From the NCBI GenBank assembly GCA_946481275.1, contig CAMLMV010000001.1, forward strand, positions 376,682-440,681: DNA of 64,000 nt, in the 5' to 3' direction. The translations under genes were made by a program, and so were the position numbers. The notes beneath the pieces are model-generated. The model did not search any database and was not told the DNA's origin. It saw nothing but the letters and a program-made list of their open reading frames with translations. This document shows positions 8,716 through 19,812 of this stretch, piece after piece (positions within the stretch are counted from its first letter, which is position 1; each line of letters starts with the position of its first letter). This DNA is from an uncultured Massilia sp. Lineage in GTDB: Bacteria > Pseudomonadota > Gammaproteobacteria > Burkholderiales > Burkholderiaceae.

Positions 8716-10095
8716 CTAGATGTGCAGCGCGTGGCCCAGCGCGCGCAATGCCGCTTCCTGCACCGCCTCGCCGAGGGTCGGATGGGCATGAATGGTGCCC
8801 GCGACATCCTCCAGTTGCGCACCCATCTCGATCGATTGCACGAACGCCGTCGACAGTTCCGAGACCGCACCGCCGACCGCTTGCCAGCCGACGATCACGT
8901 GGTTGTCCTTGCGGGCGACGACGCGTACGAACCCGTCCGTCGATTCCAGCGTCATCGCGCGGCCGTTGGCGGCGAACGGGAAGCTCGCGCTGATACAGTC
9001 CACGTCCAGCCGCGCGGCTTCCTGCGGCGTCATGCCCACGACGACCACTTCGGGGTCTGTGAAGCACACGGCGGGAATCGCGCCCGGCGTGAAATGGCGG
9101 CGCTTGCCCGCGATGATCTCGGCCACCATCTCGCCCTGGGCCATCGCGCGGTGCGCCAGCATCGGCTCGCCCGTCAGGTCGCCGATGGCCCACACGTTGC
9201 GCATCGACGTGCGGCACTGGTTGTCGATGCGGACGTGGCGCCCGTTCATGTCGAGCAGCAGGCTTTCCAGGCCATAGCCTTCGGTGCGCGGCCGGCGCCC
9301 GACGGCAACGAGGACGCGGTCCGCCTCCAGCACGTCTTCCTCGCCGCCGCCGGTCTTCATGCGAATGCCTCGGCCGTCGTCGACCAGGCCCAGCACGCTG
9401 GACTCCAGGTGCAGGGCAATGCCCAGCCGCTTCAGGCTCGCCGCGACGGGTTTGACCAGTTCGTCGTCATAGGCGGGCAGCACGCGGCCGGCCGCCTCGA
9501 CGACCGTCACCCGCGCACCCAGCTTGCGGTAGGCGATGCCCAGTTCCAGCCCGATGTAGCCCGCGCCGACGACGACCAGGTGCTCCGGCAGGGTCGCCGG
9601 CGCCAGTGCTTCCGTCGACGACACGACGTTGCCGCCGAACGGCATGAACGGCAGTTCGACGGGCACGGAGCCGGTCGCCAGCAGCAGGTGCTCGCAGCGG
9701 ATGCGAACGTCTCCCACTTCGACGGTCTTGCCGTCGAGGATGCGCGCCCAGCCCTGGACGACCTTCACGCCGTTCTTCTTCAGCAGCGCGCCGACGCCGC
9801 CCGTCAGCCGCCTGACGATGCCGTCCTTCCACGCGACCGTCTGCGTGACGTCGATGGTCGGCGCGCCGGTCCGGATGCCGAGCGGCGATTCGCCCGCGTA
9901 GCCTGCGGCCTGGTGGAACGCGTCCGCTGCGTGGATCAGGGCCTTCGACGGGATGCAGCCGATGTTCAGGCAGGTGCCGCCCAGGTCCGCCCCTTCGACG
10001 AGCACGGTCGGGATGCCCAGCTGGCCGGCCCGGATCGCGGCGACGTAGCCGCCGGGGCCGCCGCCGATGACCAGGAGAGTCGTAGTTTCCGTCAT
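8716..10095 (-). CDS. lpdV: Dihydrolipoamide dehydrogenase (E3) of the branched-chain complex
   Basis: A 459-residue FAD enzyme. The N-terminal dinucleotide fold ([21 protein letters not shown]) is followed by the redox disulfide in [13 protein letters not shown] (Cys42/Cys47). A second fold for NAD lies at [19 protein letters not shown], and the C-terminal active-site His in [14 protein letters not shown] completes the set. It reoxidises dihydrolipoyl groups on E2 with NAD+. It starts four bases after the E2 stop and is last in the bkd operon, so it is the complex-dedicated E3 rather than the general cell enzyme, as with Pseudomonas LpdV. Assignment to branched-chain substrates rests on the E1 and E2 neighbours. 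Confidence 0.93.
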   Translation of the reverse strand: MTETTTLLVIGGGPGGYVAAIRAGQLGIPTVLVEGADLGGTCLNIGCIPSKALIHAADAFHQAAGYAGESPLGIRTGAPTIDVTQTVAWKDGIVRRLTGGVGALLKKNGVKVVQGWARILDGKTVEVGDVRIRCEHLLLATGSVPVELPFMPFGGNVVSSTEALAPATLPEHLVVVGAGYIGLELGIAYRKLGARVTVVEAAGRVLPAYDDELVKPVAASLKRLGIALHLESSVLGLVDDGRGIRMKTGGGEEDVLEADRVLVAVGRRPRTEGYGLESLLLDMNGRHVRIDNQCRTSMRNVWAIGDLTGEPMLAHRAMAQGEMVAEIIAGKRRHFTPGAIPAVCFTDPEVVVVGMTPQEAARLDVDCISASFPFAANGRAMTLESTDGFVRVVARKDNHVIVGWQAVGGAVSELSTAFVQSIEMGAQLEDVAGTIHAHPTLGEAVQEAALRALGHALHI

Positions 10096-10099
10096 GCGT

Positions 10100-11380
10100 T
10101 CACTCCACGAACAGGGTGGCCGGCGCCTCGAGATACGAGCGCACCGTCTGGATGAATTCCGCCGCCACCATGCCGTCGATGACGCGGTGGTCGAACGACG
10201 ACGACAAATTCATCAGCTTGCGCGCCACCATGCCGCCGTTCCGGATCACGGGCCGGTCGACGATGCGGTTCACGCCCACGATCGCCACCTCCGGGTGGTT
10301 GATGACGGGCGTGCTCACGATCCCGCCCAGCGCGCCGAGGCTCGTGATGGTGATCGTCGAGCCGGACAACTCGTCGCGCGCCGCCTTGCCGTGGCGCGCC
10401 GCATCGGCCAGCCGGGCGATCTCCGCCGCGCTGGCCCACGGATCGCGCGCTTCCGCATGGCGCACGACGGGCACCATCAGCCCGGCGTCCGTCTGCGTCG
10501 CGATACCGATGTGCACGGGCTGGTAGCGCGTGACGACGTTCGCCTGGTCGTCGTAGCGGGCATTCACGTCGGGGAACTTGCGGACCGCGAGGACGACGGC
10601 GCGCATCAGGAGGGGCAGCAGGGTGATCTTGCCCCGCTCCTCGCCGTAGCGCGCATTCAGCTGGCCGCGCAGCGCTTCCAGTTCCGTCACGTCGACCTCT
10701 TCGACGTACGTAAAATGCGGGATCTGGCGCTTCGCGAGCTGCATCTTCTCCGCGATCTTGCGGCGTAGGCCGATCACGGGAATCGCTTCCTCGCCTTCCA
10801 GTTCCGCATAACGCCCAGCCGCCGGCGCCGCCCGGCCGCGCCCGGCCACGTGCGCATCCAGATCGGCGTGCGTGATGCGGCCGGCGGGGCCGCTGCCGGC
10901 CACGTATTGCAGTTCGATGCCCAGGTCCCAGGCGCGCTTGCGCACCGCCGGCGCGGCCAGCGGTTTGTCGCCCGCCGCGCGGAGCGCGGGCACGGGACGC
11001 GACGGCGGAGCGACGACTGGCGCCGCCTGCGCAACGCTCGCCGCGGCCTCGGCCACCCGCGGCGGTTCCGGCACGAAGCCGTGCGGCACCTCGGCCGGCT
11101 CATCGGCCGGCGGCGGTGCCGCCTTCGCATTCCCGGCACCTTCAACTTCCAGCCGGATCAGCTCGGCACCGACGGCCAGCGATTCCCCGATCTTGCCGCC
11201 GAGGGAAATCACCGTCCCGTGCACGGGCGACGGAATCTCCACGGTCGCCTTGTCCGTCATGACGTCGGCCAGGATCTGGTCCTCGACGATCGCATCGCCC
11301 GGCTGCACGCGCCACGCGACGACTTCCACTTCCGCGATGCCTTCGCCCAGGTCCGGCATCTTGATCACATGCTGTCCCAT
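10100..11380 (-). CDS. bkdB: Lipoamide acyltransferase (E2) of branched-chain 2-oxoacid dehydrogenase
   Basis: A 426-residue E2 with all expected parts. The lipoyl domain (about 1-80) carries the lipoylated Lys in [15 protein letters not shown] Pro/Ala linker follows, then the E3/E1-binding domain (about 135-175, [20 protein letters not shown]). The catalytic core (about 195-426) contains [14 protein letters not shown], the HxxxDG active-site motif. It transfers the acyl group from ThDP-E1 to CoA. The start ATG overlaps the bkdA2 stop by one base (TGATG), so translation is coupled. Only one lipoyl domain is present, as in other Bkd E2 proteins. Confidence 0.92.
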   Translation of the reverse strand: MGQHVIKMPDLGEGIAEVEVVAWRVQPGDAIVEDQILADVMTDKATVEIPSPVHGTVISLGGKIGESLAVGAELIRLEVEGAGNAKAAPPPADEPAEVPHGFVPEPPRVAEAAASVAQAAPVVAPPSRPVPALRAAGDKPLAAPAVRKRAWDLGIELQYVAGSGPAGRITHADLDAHVAGRGRAAPAAGRYAELEGEEAIPVIGLRRKIAEKMQLAKRQIPHFTYVEEVDVTELEALRGQLNARYGEERGKITLLPLLMRAVVLAVRKFPDVNARYDDQANVVTRYQPVHIGIATQTDAGLMVPVVRHAEARDPWASAAEIARLADAARHGKAARDELSGSTITITSLGALGGIVSTPVINHPEVAIVGVNRIVDRPVIRNGGMVARKLMNLSSSFDHRVIDGMVAAEFIQTVRSYLEAPATLFVE

Positions 11381-12423
11381 CACGCCTCCATCGCTCGTTT
11401 GAATGCCGCGCCCACGCGGTCCGGACCCGGGAAGTACGCCCATTCCTGCGCATGCGGGTAAGGCGTGTCCCAGCCCGTCACGCGCTCGATGGGCGCCTCG
11501 AGGTGGTAGAAGCAGTGTTCCTGCACGAGGGCCGCGAGTTCCGCGCCGAAGCCGCTCGTGCGGGTCGCCTCGTGGACGACGACGCAGCGTCCCGTCTTCT
11601 TCACGGATGCGATAACTGTCTCCAGGTCCAGCGGCCACAGGGTGCGCAGGTCGATGATCTCGGCATCGATGCCCGTCTCGTTCGCGGCCGCCTCGGACAC
11701 CCACACCATCGTGCCGTAGGTGAGCACCGTGAGGTCTTGTCCCTCGCGGAACACGGCGGCCTTGTCCAGCGGGACCGTGTAATAGCCTTCCGGGACCTCG
11801 CCCTTGGGATGCTTGGCCCACGAGACGACGGGGCGGTCGTGGTGGCCGTCGAACGGGCCGTTGTACAGCCGCTTCGGTTCCAGGAAGATGACGGGGTCGT
11901 CGTTCTCGATGGCCGCGATGAGCAGGCCTTTCGCGTCGTACGGATTGGACGGCATCACCGTGCGCAGGCCGCACACGTGCGTGAAGAACGCTTCCGGGCT
12001 CTGGCTGTGCGTCTGGCCGCCGTAGATCCCGCCGCCGCAGGGCATGCGGATCGTCAGCGGCGCCGTGAAATCGCTCGCCGAACGGTAGCGCAGCCGCGCC
12101 GCCTCCGACACGATCTGGTCGGTGGCGGGATAAAAATAGTCGGCGAACTGGATCTCGACGACGGGCCGCAGGCCGTACGCCGCCATGCCGACCGCCGTGC
12201 CGACGATGCCGCCTTCCGAGATCGGCGCGTCGAAGCAGCGCTGCTTGCCGTACTTCGCCTGCAGGCCGTCCGTCACGCGGAACACGCCGCCGAAATAGCC
12301 CACGTCCTGGCCGTAGATGACGACGTTGTCGTCGCGCCCGAGCATGACGTCCATGGCCGAACGGAGGGCCTGGATCATCGTCATCGGGGTGGTCTTGATG
12401 TCGTTGTCGATGTCGCGTTTCAC
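11380..12423 (-). CDS. bkdA2: Branched-chain 2-oxoacid dehydrogenase E1 beta subunit
   Basis: A 347-residue transketolase-like protein: MTMIQALRSAMDVMLGRD, YGQDVGYFGGVFRVTDGLQ, ISEGGIVGTAVGMAAYGLRP and the C-terminal VHEATRTSGFGAELAALVQE. With E1 alpha it forms the ThDP-dependent alpha2beta2 decarboxylase for the 2-oxo acids of Val, Leu and Ile. I chose the GTG at 12423, one base after the bkdA1 stop and preceded by GGGGGTG; it gives MKRDIDNDIKTTPMTMIQAL. The frame is open further upstream, but that part lies inside bkdA1 and does not look like family sequence. Confidence 0.9.
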   Translation of the reverse strand: MKRDIDNDIKTTPMTMIQALRSAMDVMLGRDDNVVIYGQDVGYFGGVFRVTDGLQAKYGKQRCFDAPISEGGIVGTAVGMAAYGLRPVVEIQFADYFYPATDQIVSEAARLRYRSASDFTAPLTIRMPCGGGIYGGQTHSQSPEAFFTHVCGLRTVMPSNPYDAKGLLIAAIENDDPVIFLEPKRLYNGPFDGHHDRPVVSWAKHPKGEVPEGYYTVPLDKAAVFREGQDLTVLTYGTMVWVSEAAANETGIDAEIIDLRTLWPLDLETVIASVKKTGRCVVVHEATRTSGFGAELAALVQEHCFYHLEAPIERVTGWDTPYPHAQEWAYFPGPDRVGAAFKRAMEA

Positions 12424-12424
12424 G

Positions 12425-13910
<1,486 letters not shown>

Positions 13911-13931
13911 CTCAGCGGGCAGATTCACACG

Positions 13932-16900
13932 ATGTTGACTCAGGCGGCTCCGGCCAGGATCTTCGGTGCGGGCGGCGGCCTGCTGGGTGGAATCATCGAC
14001 GACTACGACTGGAGCGCCACGTCCCTCGGCCCCGTCGAACGCTGGCCGGACGTCGTACGTACGACCGTGGAACTGATCCTGCGCTCGCCCGTGCCCATCG
14101 TCACCCTGTGGGGCGAGGACGGCGTCATGATCTACAACGACGCCTACTCCGGTTTCGCGGGCGGGCGCCATCCCCGCCTGCTCGGCTCCAAAGTGCGCGA
14201 AGGCTGGCCCGAGGTGGCCGATTTCAACGACAACGTGATGAAGGTCGGCCTGGCCGGCGGCACGCTGTCGTACCGCGACCAGGAACTGACCCTGCACCGC
14301 AGCGGCAAGCCGGAGCCGGTGTGGATGAACCTCGATTACTCGCCCATCGTCGATGCCGAAGGCAGGGTCGTCGGCGTGATCGCCATCGTCGTCGAGACGA
14401 CGGCCAAGGTGCGCGCGGAGCGCTGGCTGAGCGGGGAACACGACCGCCTGCAGGCGATGTTCGAGCAGGCGCCCGGCTTCATGGCCCAGCTGGCGGGCGC
14501 GGACCACGTGATCCAGTCCGCGAACGCGGCCTACCGCGCGCTGGCCGGCCAGCGCGACCTGCTCGGCAAGCCCGTACGGGAAGCGCTGCCGGAGACGGTG
14601 CCGCAGGGCGTCATCGCGATCCTGGACCAGGTCTACCTCACCGGCACGACGTACACCGCGACCGCGAGCCCGCTGTGGCTGGCCGGCAGCGACGGCAACC
14701 GCCGCCTGCACTACGTCGATTTCGTCTACCAGCCCGTCAAGCGCGAGGACGGCACCGTGTTCGGCATCTTCGTGCAGGGTGCCGACGTGACGGTGCGCGT
14801 GGAGGCCGAGCGCGCGCTGCGCGAGAGCGAGGAAAAATTCCGCACGTTCGCCGAGGCGATGCCGAACCAGGTGTGGACGGCGACGAAGGACGGCAGCCTC
14901 GACTGGTTCAACACCCACGTGTACGCGTACAGCGGCCGCGACCACGACGGCCTCGCGGGCATCGCCTGGACGGCCACCGTGCATCCCGACGACCTGCCTG
15001 CCGCGCAGAAGCGCTGGGCGGGCGCGGTGGCGTCGGGCGCGCCGTACGACGCGGAATTCCGCCTGCGCGGCGCCGACGGCACTTACCGCTGGCATCTGTC
15101 GCGCGCCGTCGCGCTGCGCGACGCGGACGGGGCCGTCGCGCGCTGGATCGGCACGAGCGTCGACATCGAGGACCAGAAGGTCATCGCGCACCGCCTCGCG
15201 GCGCTGAACGCGGACCTGGAATCGACGGTCGCGCGGCGCACGGCGGAACGCGACCGCATGTGGCGCCTGTCGCGCGACATCATGCTCGTCGCGTCGTTCG
15301 ACGGCATCGTGGAAGCCGTCAGTCCGTCGTTCGGGTCGCTCCTCGGCTGGTCCGAGCACGACATCGTCGGCAAGAACTTCCTGCAGCTCGTGCACCCCGA
15401 CGACCAGGCCGCGACGGTCACGCAGATGGCGTCGCTGGGCGAGGGCCACTACGTCTACAAGTTCGAGAACCGCTACCGGCGCAAGGACGGCAGCTACTGC
15501 CTGCTGTCGTGGACCGCAGCGCCGGACGCCGATTTCATCCACGCGATCGGCCGCGACATCACGGCCGACCGTGAACAGGCGGAGCAGATCCGCCGCACGG
15601 AACTGGCGCTGCAGCAGTCGCAGAAGATGGAGACCATCGGCAAGCTGACGGGCGGCGTCGCGCACGATTTCAACAACCTGTTGCAGATCATCTCGGGTAA
15701 CCTGCAGCTGCTCGAAATGAACCCGGGCGGCGTGGACGGGGTTGCCAACACCAAGCGGTGGATCGGCAATGCGCGTCAAGCCGTGGAAAAGGGCGCGAAG
15801 CTGGCCAGCTACCTGCTCGCGTTCGGCCGCCGCCAGCCGCTGGAGCCGAAGGTCGTCAAGATCGGGCGTGTCGTGACGGGCATGGAAGACATGCTGCGGC
15901 GCGCGCTCGGCGAAGAGGTCGAGGTGGAGCTCGCGATCTCGGGCGGCCTGTGGAACACGGCGGTGGACGTGGCGCAGGTCGAGAACGCGGTGCTGAACCT
16001 CGCCATCAATGCGCGCGACGCCATGTGCGGCGCGGGAAAGCTGACCATCGAGGCGCACAACGCCATCCTCGACGACCTGTATTGCCGCACGCACGGCGAC
16101 GTCGCGCCGGGACAATACGTGATGCTGGCCGTGACGGACACCGGCAGCGGCATGACGCCGGACGTGCTGCGCCAGGCGTTCGAGCCGTTCTTCTCGACCA
16201 AGGAAGAAGGCAAGGGATCGGGGCTCGGGCTGTCGATGGTGTATGGCTTCGTCAAGCAGTCCGGCGGCCACGTGAAGATCTACAGCGAGCCGGGGCAGGG
16301 CACGACGGTGAAGCTGTACCTGCCGCGCACGACGGCGGCCGAGGAACCCCTGGGGCCCATGGATGCGCAGCAGCCGGCCGTCGGCGGCACCGAGACGGTC
16401 CTCGTCGCGGAAGACGACGAAGCCGTGCGCGCGACCGTCGTCGAGATGCTGACCCAGCTCGGCTACCGCGTGCTGAAGGCGGCCGATGCGGCCAGCGCGC
16501 TTGCGGTGGTGGAGTCCGGGGTGCCGATCGACGTGCTGTTCACGGACGTCGTCATGCCCGGCACCCTGCGCAGCCCCGATCTCGCCCGCATGGCGCGCGA
16601 GCGGCTGCCGAATCTCGCCGTGCTGTTCACGTCGGGCTATACGGAGAACTCGATCGTGCACGGCGGCCGCCTCGACCCCGGCGTGGAATTGCTGGGCAAG
16701 CCGTACACGCGCGAGAGCCTCGCGCGCCGCATCCGCCAGGTACTCGCGAACCAGAGAAACCGCGTGCGCGTGGACGGCGCGCTGCCGATTGCGCCGGCGG
16801 CCGGTCGCAAGCCCGATCCGGACCGGCTGCGCATCGTGCTCGTGGAAGACGAGGACGAGATCAGGGACTCTACGGCCGCGCTGCTGCGCCACCTGGGCCA

Positions 16901-17159
16901 CGAGGTGCTGGAAGCAGTCGACGCGGAACAGGCGCTCGACATCATCTCGCCCGCGTCCGATGTCCTCATCACGGACGTGCTGTTGCCCGGCATGTCCGGC
17001 GACCTGCTGGCCGCGCAGGCGCGCGTGCTCGCGCCGGGGATCCGGATCGTGTTCGCGACGGGTAAGGGCGAAGTCAACAACTGGCCGGACGCCGTCGTGC
17101 TGCGCAAGCCTTACGACCTGGCCGCGCTGACGACGGCGCTGGCGGACAGCGTCGCCTGA
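13932..17159 (+). CDS. PAS-rich hybrid sensor histidine kinase with two receiver domains
   Basis: A 1075-residue cytoplasmic kinase without signal peptide or membrane span. Four sensor modules follow one another: about 1-165 (begins with a DYDWSATSLGPVERWP segment common in such kinases), PAS at about 170-290, 292-425 and 440-560. The DHp helix has GKLTGGVAHDFNN with phosphoacceptor His578. The ATPase domain (about 660-800) has NLAINARDAM and FEPFFSTKEEGKGSGLGLSM. Two receiver domains end the protein, with Asp872 (FTDVVMPG) and Asp1015 (ITDVLLPGMSG). It should autophosphorylate and pass phosphate to its own receivers; an output partner is not encoded nearby. It overlaps the opposite alpha/beta hydrolase gene by 49 bases at the 3' end. 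Confidence 0.92.
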   Translation: MLTQAAPARIFGAGGGLLGGIIDDYDWSATSLGPVERWPDVVRTTVELILRSPVPIVTLWGEDGVMIYNDAYSGFAGGRHPRLLGSKVREGWPEVADFNDNVMKVGLAGGTLSYRDQELTLHRSGKPEPVWMNLDYSPIVDAEGRVVGVIAIVVETTAKVRAERWLSGEHDRLQAMFEQAPGFMAQLAGADHVIQSANAAYRALAGQRDLLGKPVREALPETVPQGVIAILDQVYLTGTTYTATASPLWLAGSDGNRRLHYVDFVYQPVKREDGTVFGIFVQGADVTVRVEAERALRESEEKFRTFAEAMPNQVWTATKDGSLDWFNTHVYAYSGRDHDGLAGIAWTATVHPDDLPAAQKRWAGAVASGAPYDAEFRLRGADGTYRWHLSRAVALRDADGAVARWIGTSVDIEDQKVIAHRLAALNADLESTVARRTAERDRMWRLSRDIMLVASFDGIVEAVSPSFGSLLGWSEHDIVGKNFLQLVHPDDQAATVTQMASLGEGHYVYKFENRYRRKDGSYCLLSWTAAPDADFIHAIGRDITADREQAEQIRRTELALQQSQKMETIGKLTGGVAHDFNNLLQIISGNLQLLEMNPGGVDGVANTKRWIGNARQAVEKGAKLASYLLAFGRRQPLEPKVVKIGRVVTGMEDMLRRALGEEVEVELAISGGLWNTAVDVAQVENAVLNLAINARDAMCGAGKLTIEAHNAILDDLYCRTHGDVAPGQYVMLAVTDTGSGMTPDVLRQAFEPFFSTKEEGKGSGLGLSMVYGFVKQSGGHVKIYSEPGQGTTVKLYLPRTTAAEEPLGPMDAQQPAVGGTETVLVAEDDEAVRATVVEMLTQLGYRVLKAADAASALAVVESGVPIDVLFTDVVMPGTLRSPDLARMARERLPNLAVLFTSGYTENSIVHGGRLDPGVELLGKPYTRESLARRIRQVLANQRNRVRVDGALPIAPAAGRKPDPDRLRIVLVEDEDEIRDSTAALLRHLGHEVLEAVDAEQALDIISPASDVLITDVLLPGMSGDLLAAQARVLAPGIRIVFATGKGEVNNWPDAVVLRKPYDLAALTTALADSVA

Positions 17160-18100
17160 GCCGCGGCCGCGTCGATGAACGCGGCCGTCGCATCCGGATT
17201 CGTGATGGGCAGCATGTGGCCGCCCTCGATCAATTCCAGCTTCGCGCCGCGCACCTTGTCGGTCAGCGCCTGGCCGTGCGCGCGCCAGTCGAGGATGCGG
17301 TCGTCCTTGCCGTACAGGATGCTGACGGGGACCTGCAGTTCGCCGTAGCGCGCTTCCTGCACGGGCAGGCAGTCGGGCAGCGCGCGCAGGTCGTCGGACG
17401 CGGACAGGAAGGCGCTGGGTCGCAGGCCGAGCAGGCCGCCGCCGCGCGTCGCGTAGTCTGCCGGCACCGCTTCCGGGCCGAACACGACGTCGAGCGTGGC
17501 GCGGCTGTTCCTGATCGCCACGGGAATCGCGAGCGTCCACGCGACGATCCTGCGCCACGTCGGCGACTGGATCGTCAGGCCTTCGAATACGGGCGGCACG
17601 TGTTCCTGCATGTGCGTCAGCGGCGCGACGAGCGCGAGCCCGCCGACATGGCGCGGATGCCGCAGCGCGAGCGCCAGGGCGAGCGCGCCGCCCAGCGAGT
17701 GGCCCACGACGAGCGGGCGTTCCAGTTCCAGTGCCTCGATCAGCGCGGCGAGCATCGCGGCCTGCGTGTCCAGGTCGGCCGGCGTGCCGGGCGCGCGCGT
17801 GGAATGGCCGGAGCCTGCACGGTCGACCGCGATGATCCGGTAGCGGCCGGCCAGCCGCTCGGTCACCCCGTACGTGTAGTGGTCGAGCTGTGCCGCGAGG
17901 CCGTGGACGAGCAACAGCGGCGGCAAGGCCGGATCGCCGCCGTCGAACTCGCGGATGTGCAGGCGCGCGCCCGGCACGTCGACGAAGCGGCCGCGCGGCG
18001 GCAGCACGGATTCGACCTTGCGCGCGGTCCACAGCGTGAACAGGAAGGCCACGAACACCAGCAGGGCGAGGACGGCGAGGATGGTCAGCGCGAGAGTCAT
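17111..18100 (-). CDS. Alpha/beta hydrolase with N-terminal membrane anchor
   Basis: A 329-residue protein. Residues 2-24 form one hydrophobic segment (LALTILAVLALLVFVAFLF). The alpha/beta hydrolase core has LLLVHGLAAQ (oxyanion region), nucleophile Ser135 in VVGHSLGGAL, acid Asp266 or Asp267 in YGKDDRILDW and His295 in EGGHMLPITN. Substrate is unknown; esterase or lactone hydrolase fits the neighbouring monooxygenase remnant, since Baeyer-Villiger-type enzymes and such hydrolases are often paired. The ATG overlaps the stop of an upstream orphan reading frame (ATGA at 18097-18100), showing it was translationally coupled to a now deleted gene. Its 3' end overlaps the hybrid kinase on the other strand by 49 bases. 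Confidence 0.85.
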   Translation of the reverse strand: MTLALTILAVLALLVFVAFLFTLWTARKVESVLPPRGRFVDVPGARLHIREFDGGDPALPPLLLVHGLAAQLDHYTYGVTERLAGRYRIIAVDRAGSGHSTRAPGTPADLDTQAAMLAALIEALELERPLVVGHSLGGALALALALRHPRHVGGLALVAPLTHMQEHVPPVFEGLTIQSPTWRRIVAWTLAIPVAIRNSRATLDVVFGPEAVPADYATRGGGLLGLRPSAFLSASDDLRALPDCLPVQEARYGELQVPVSILYGKDDRILDWRAHGQALTDKVRGAKLELIEGGHMLPITNPDATAAFIDAAAAQATLSASAVVSAARS

Positions 18101-19100
18101 CGTTTGATCGCTTTCTTGAGAAGGTTCCAGTAACCGACGGGAGACAAACGTTCCAGCAGCGCGACTGCCGCGACGGCGGCACCGTCGATGTCGGCGAGGG
18201 CGAGGCGCACACGCGCTGGTCCCACGGCTTGTAGCCGGGCGTGAAATGGGTGGCGACGTCGTAGCCGGGGCCGAGCTGGTGGCGCGCCATCTGGACGATC
18301 CTGCGTTTCGCCAGGTCGGGCTTCGACCGCGCGACGCGGTACAGCAGCATGCTCTCGACGATCACGCGCCAGCGCGTCAGGGCGTAGGCGGCGCGCGTGG
18401 GGAGCCAGCGGCGCAGGCGCTGCGCGAAACCGTACTCGGACGGGCGGCTCACGATATAGGTCGGGGAGCGCTGCAGCATCGTCACGTGGGCGGCATCCTG
18501 CGCCATCGCGGGCACGAGCGTGACGGCCGTGGCGCCGCTGCCGACGACGACGACGTGCCGGCCCCGGTAATCCAGGTCGCCGGGCCAGAACTGCGGCTGC
18601 ACGATGCGGCCGGCAAACGTGTCCTCGCCGTCGAAGCGGGGCCGGTACGCCTCGTCGTAGCTGTAGTAGCCGCTGCACATGTGGAGGAAGCGGGTGCGCA
18701 GCCACACGCGCACGCCGTCGTGCTCCGCTTCCACGCGCCAGCATGCGTCCGCGCTCGACCAGTGCGCGCCGACGACCTTGTGGCCGTAGCGGATGTGGCG
18801 GTCGATGCCGTTGTCGCGTGCCGTCTGCGCGATGTAGCGCCGGATGGCCGGGCCGTCCGCGATCGCCTTGCCTTCAGTCCAGGGTTGAAACGCGTAACCC
18901 AGGGTATACATATCGGAATCCGAACGTACGCCGGGATAGCGGAACAGGTCCCACGTGCCGCCGAGCGCGGCGCGCGCCTCCAGGATCGCATAGGTCTTGC
19001 CGGGGCAGCCCCGCTGCAGGTGCCAGGCGGCGCCGATGCCGGACAGGCCGGCACCCACGATGAGGACGTCGAAACAGGGCGCCGCGGCGGCTTCGGTCAT
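18097..19100 (-). pseudogene. Truncated flavin-containing monooxygenase fused out of frame to a foreign C-terminal tail
   Basis: The first about 300 codons from the ATG at 19100 encode a convincing FAD/NADPH monooxygenase (Baeyer-Villiger/FMO type): FDVLIVGAGLSGIGAAWHLQ, GGTWDLFRYPGVRSDSDMYT, FWPGDLDYRGRHVVVVGSGA and FTPGYKPWDQRVC. Family members run to about 480-500 residues, but homology stops near 18200. From there another frame reads [20 protein letters not shown] and YWNLLKKAIKR to a TGA that overlaps the hydrolase start. So about 180 codons of the monooxygenase, and probably most of a following gene, appear lost by deletion. In the monooxygenase frame no stop occurs until 12420. The tail may come from a short-chain dehydrogenase, a guess only. 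A sequencing error cannot explain the missing residues. Confidence 0.75.
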
Positions 19101-19127
19101 GGTGTGTCTCGTTGTTTTCAACACTAC

Positions 19128-19145
19128 TGACACTGTATATTGTCA
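19128..19145. promoter_or_regulatory. Imperfect palindrome TGACACTGTATATTGTCA, probable TetR operator
   Basis: The 18-base site has arms TGACA/TGTCA and matches its reverse complement at 14 of 18 positions. It lies in the 82-base gap between the divergent monooxygenase remnant and the TetR-type gene, and includes the AT-rich core expected for overlapping promoters. Size and position fit a TetR dimer that represses both directions; the binding itself is inferred. Confidence 0.6.
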
Positions 19146-19182
19146 CATATTGATAAGCAACGTTCTGTGCGAAAATAGAAGG

Positions 19183-19812
19183 ATGCCTCCAGAATCTTTA
19201 CAACCTGCCCGGCCGTATCGCGGCGTTCCGCAAGACGAACGGCGTGCGCAGCGGCGTGCCCAGCTGATCGGGGCAGCCGTCGCCGTCTACGGCGAGCGCG
19301 GCTACCGCCAGTCGACCGTCAAGGCCGTCTGCGAGGCCGCCGGGCTGACCGAACGTTATTTTTATGAGTCCTTCGCGAACAGCGAAGAGCTGTTGATCGC
19401 CTCGTTCAACGCCGTCACGTACAGCGTGCTGGGCGAAATCACGGAAGCGGCCCAGCAGGCCGGCCGCAGCCGGGTCGCGCGGGCGCGTGCGATGCTGCAC
19501 ACGTATTTCGCGGCGCTGCAGCGGGAACCCCGGTCGGCGCGCGTGTTCCTCGTCGAGATCCGCGGCGTCAGCCGGGCCGTCGACAAGGCGTTCGACGGCG
19601 CATTGCGCGCCATCGGCGAACAGGTCGGCCGCTACGTCGTGCCGCCCGGCGTGCCGGCCGATCCGCTATTGGAAGCGGGCATCGTGGGCGGCGTGATCCA
19701 CATCGCGCTGCGCTGGATCGAGGACGGGTACACGCCGGACATCGAGATCGTTACCGACAGCGCGCTGCGGCTCGGCATGGTGCTCGGGCGGCCGTCCATG
19801 CGCCGCACCTGA
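19183..19812 (+). CDS. TetR/AcrR-family transcriptional regulator
   Basis: A 209-residue protein. The N-terminal helix-turn-helix (about residues 24-70) reads LIGAAVAVYGERGYRQSTVK then AGLTERYFYESFANSEELLI, the TetR signature. The C-terminal part is a ligand-binding domain of the family. It is divergent from the monooxygenase remnant and probably once controlled that operon. The ATG at 19183 follows AGAAGG directly; the frame is open upstream but there it runs through the shared promoter. It remains intact although its likely main target gene is broken. Its TGA abuts the TGA of xthA on the other strand. Confidence 0.88.
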   Translation: MPPESLQPARPYRGVPQDERRAQRRAQLIGAAVAVYGERGYRQSTVKAVCEAAGLTERYFYESFANSEELLIASFNAVTYSVLGEITEAAQQAGRSRVARARAMLHTYFAALQREPRSARVFLVEIRGVSRAVDKAFDGALRAIGEQVGRYVVPPGVPADPLLEAGIVGGVIHIALRWIEDGYTPDIEIVTDSALRLGMVLGRPSMRRT

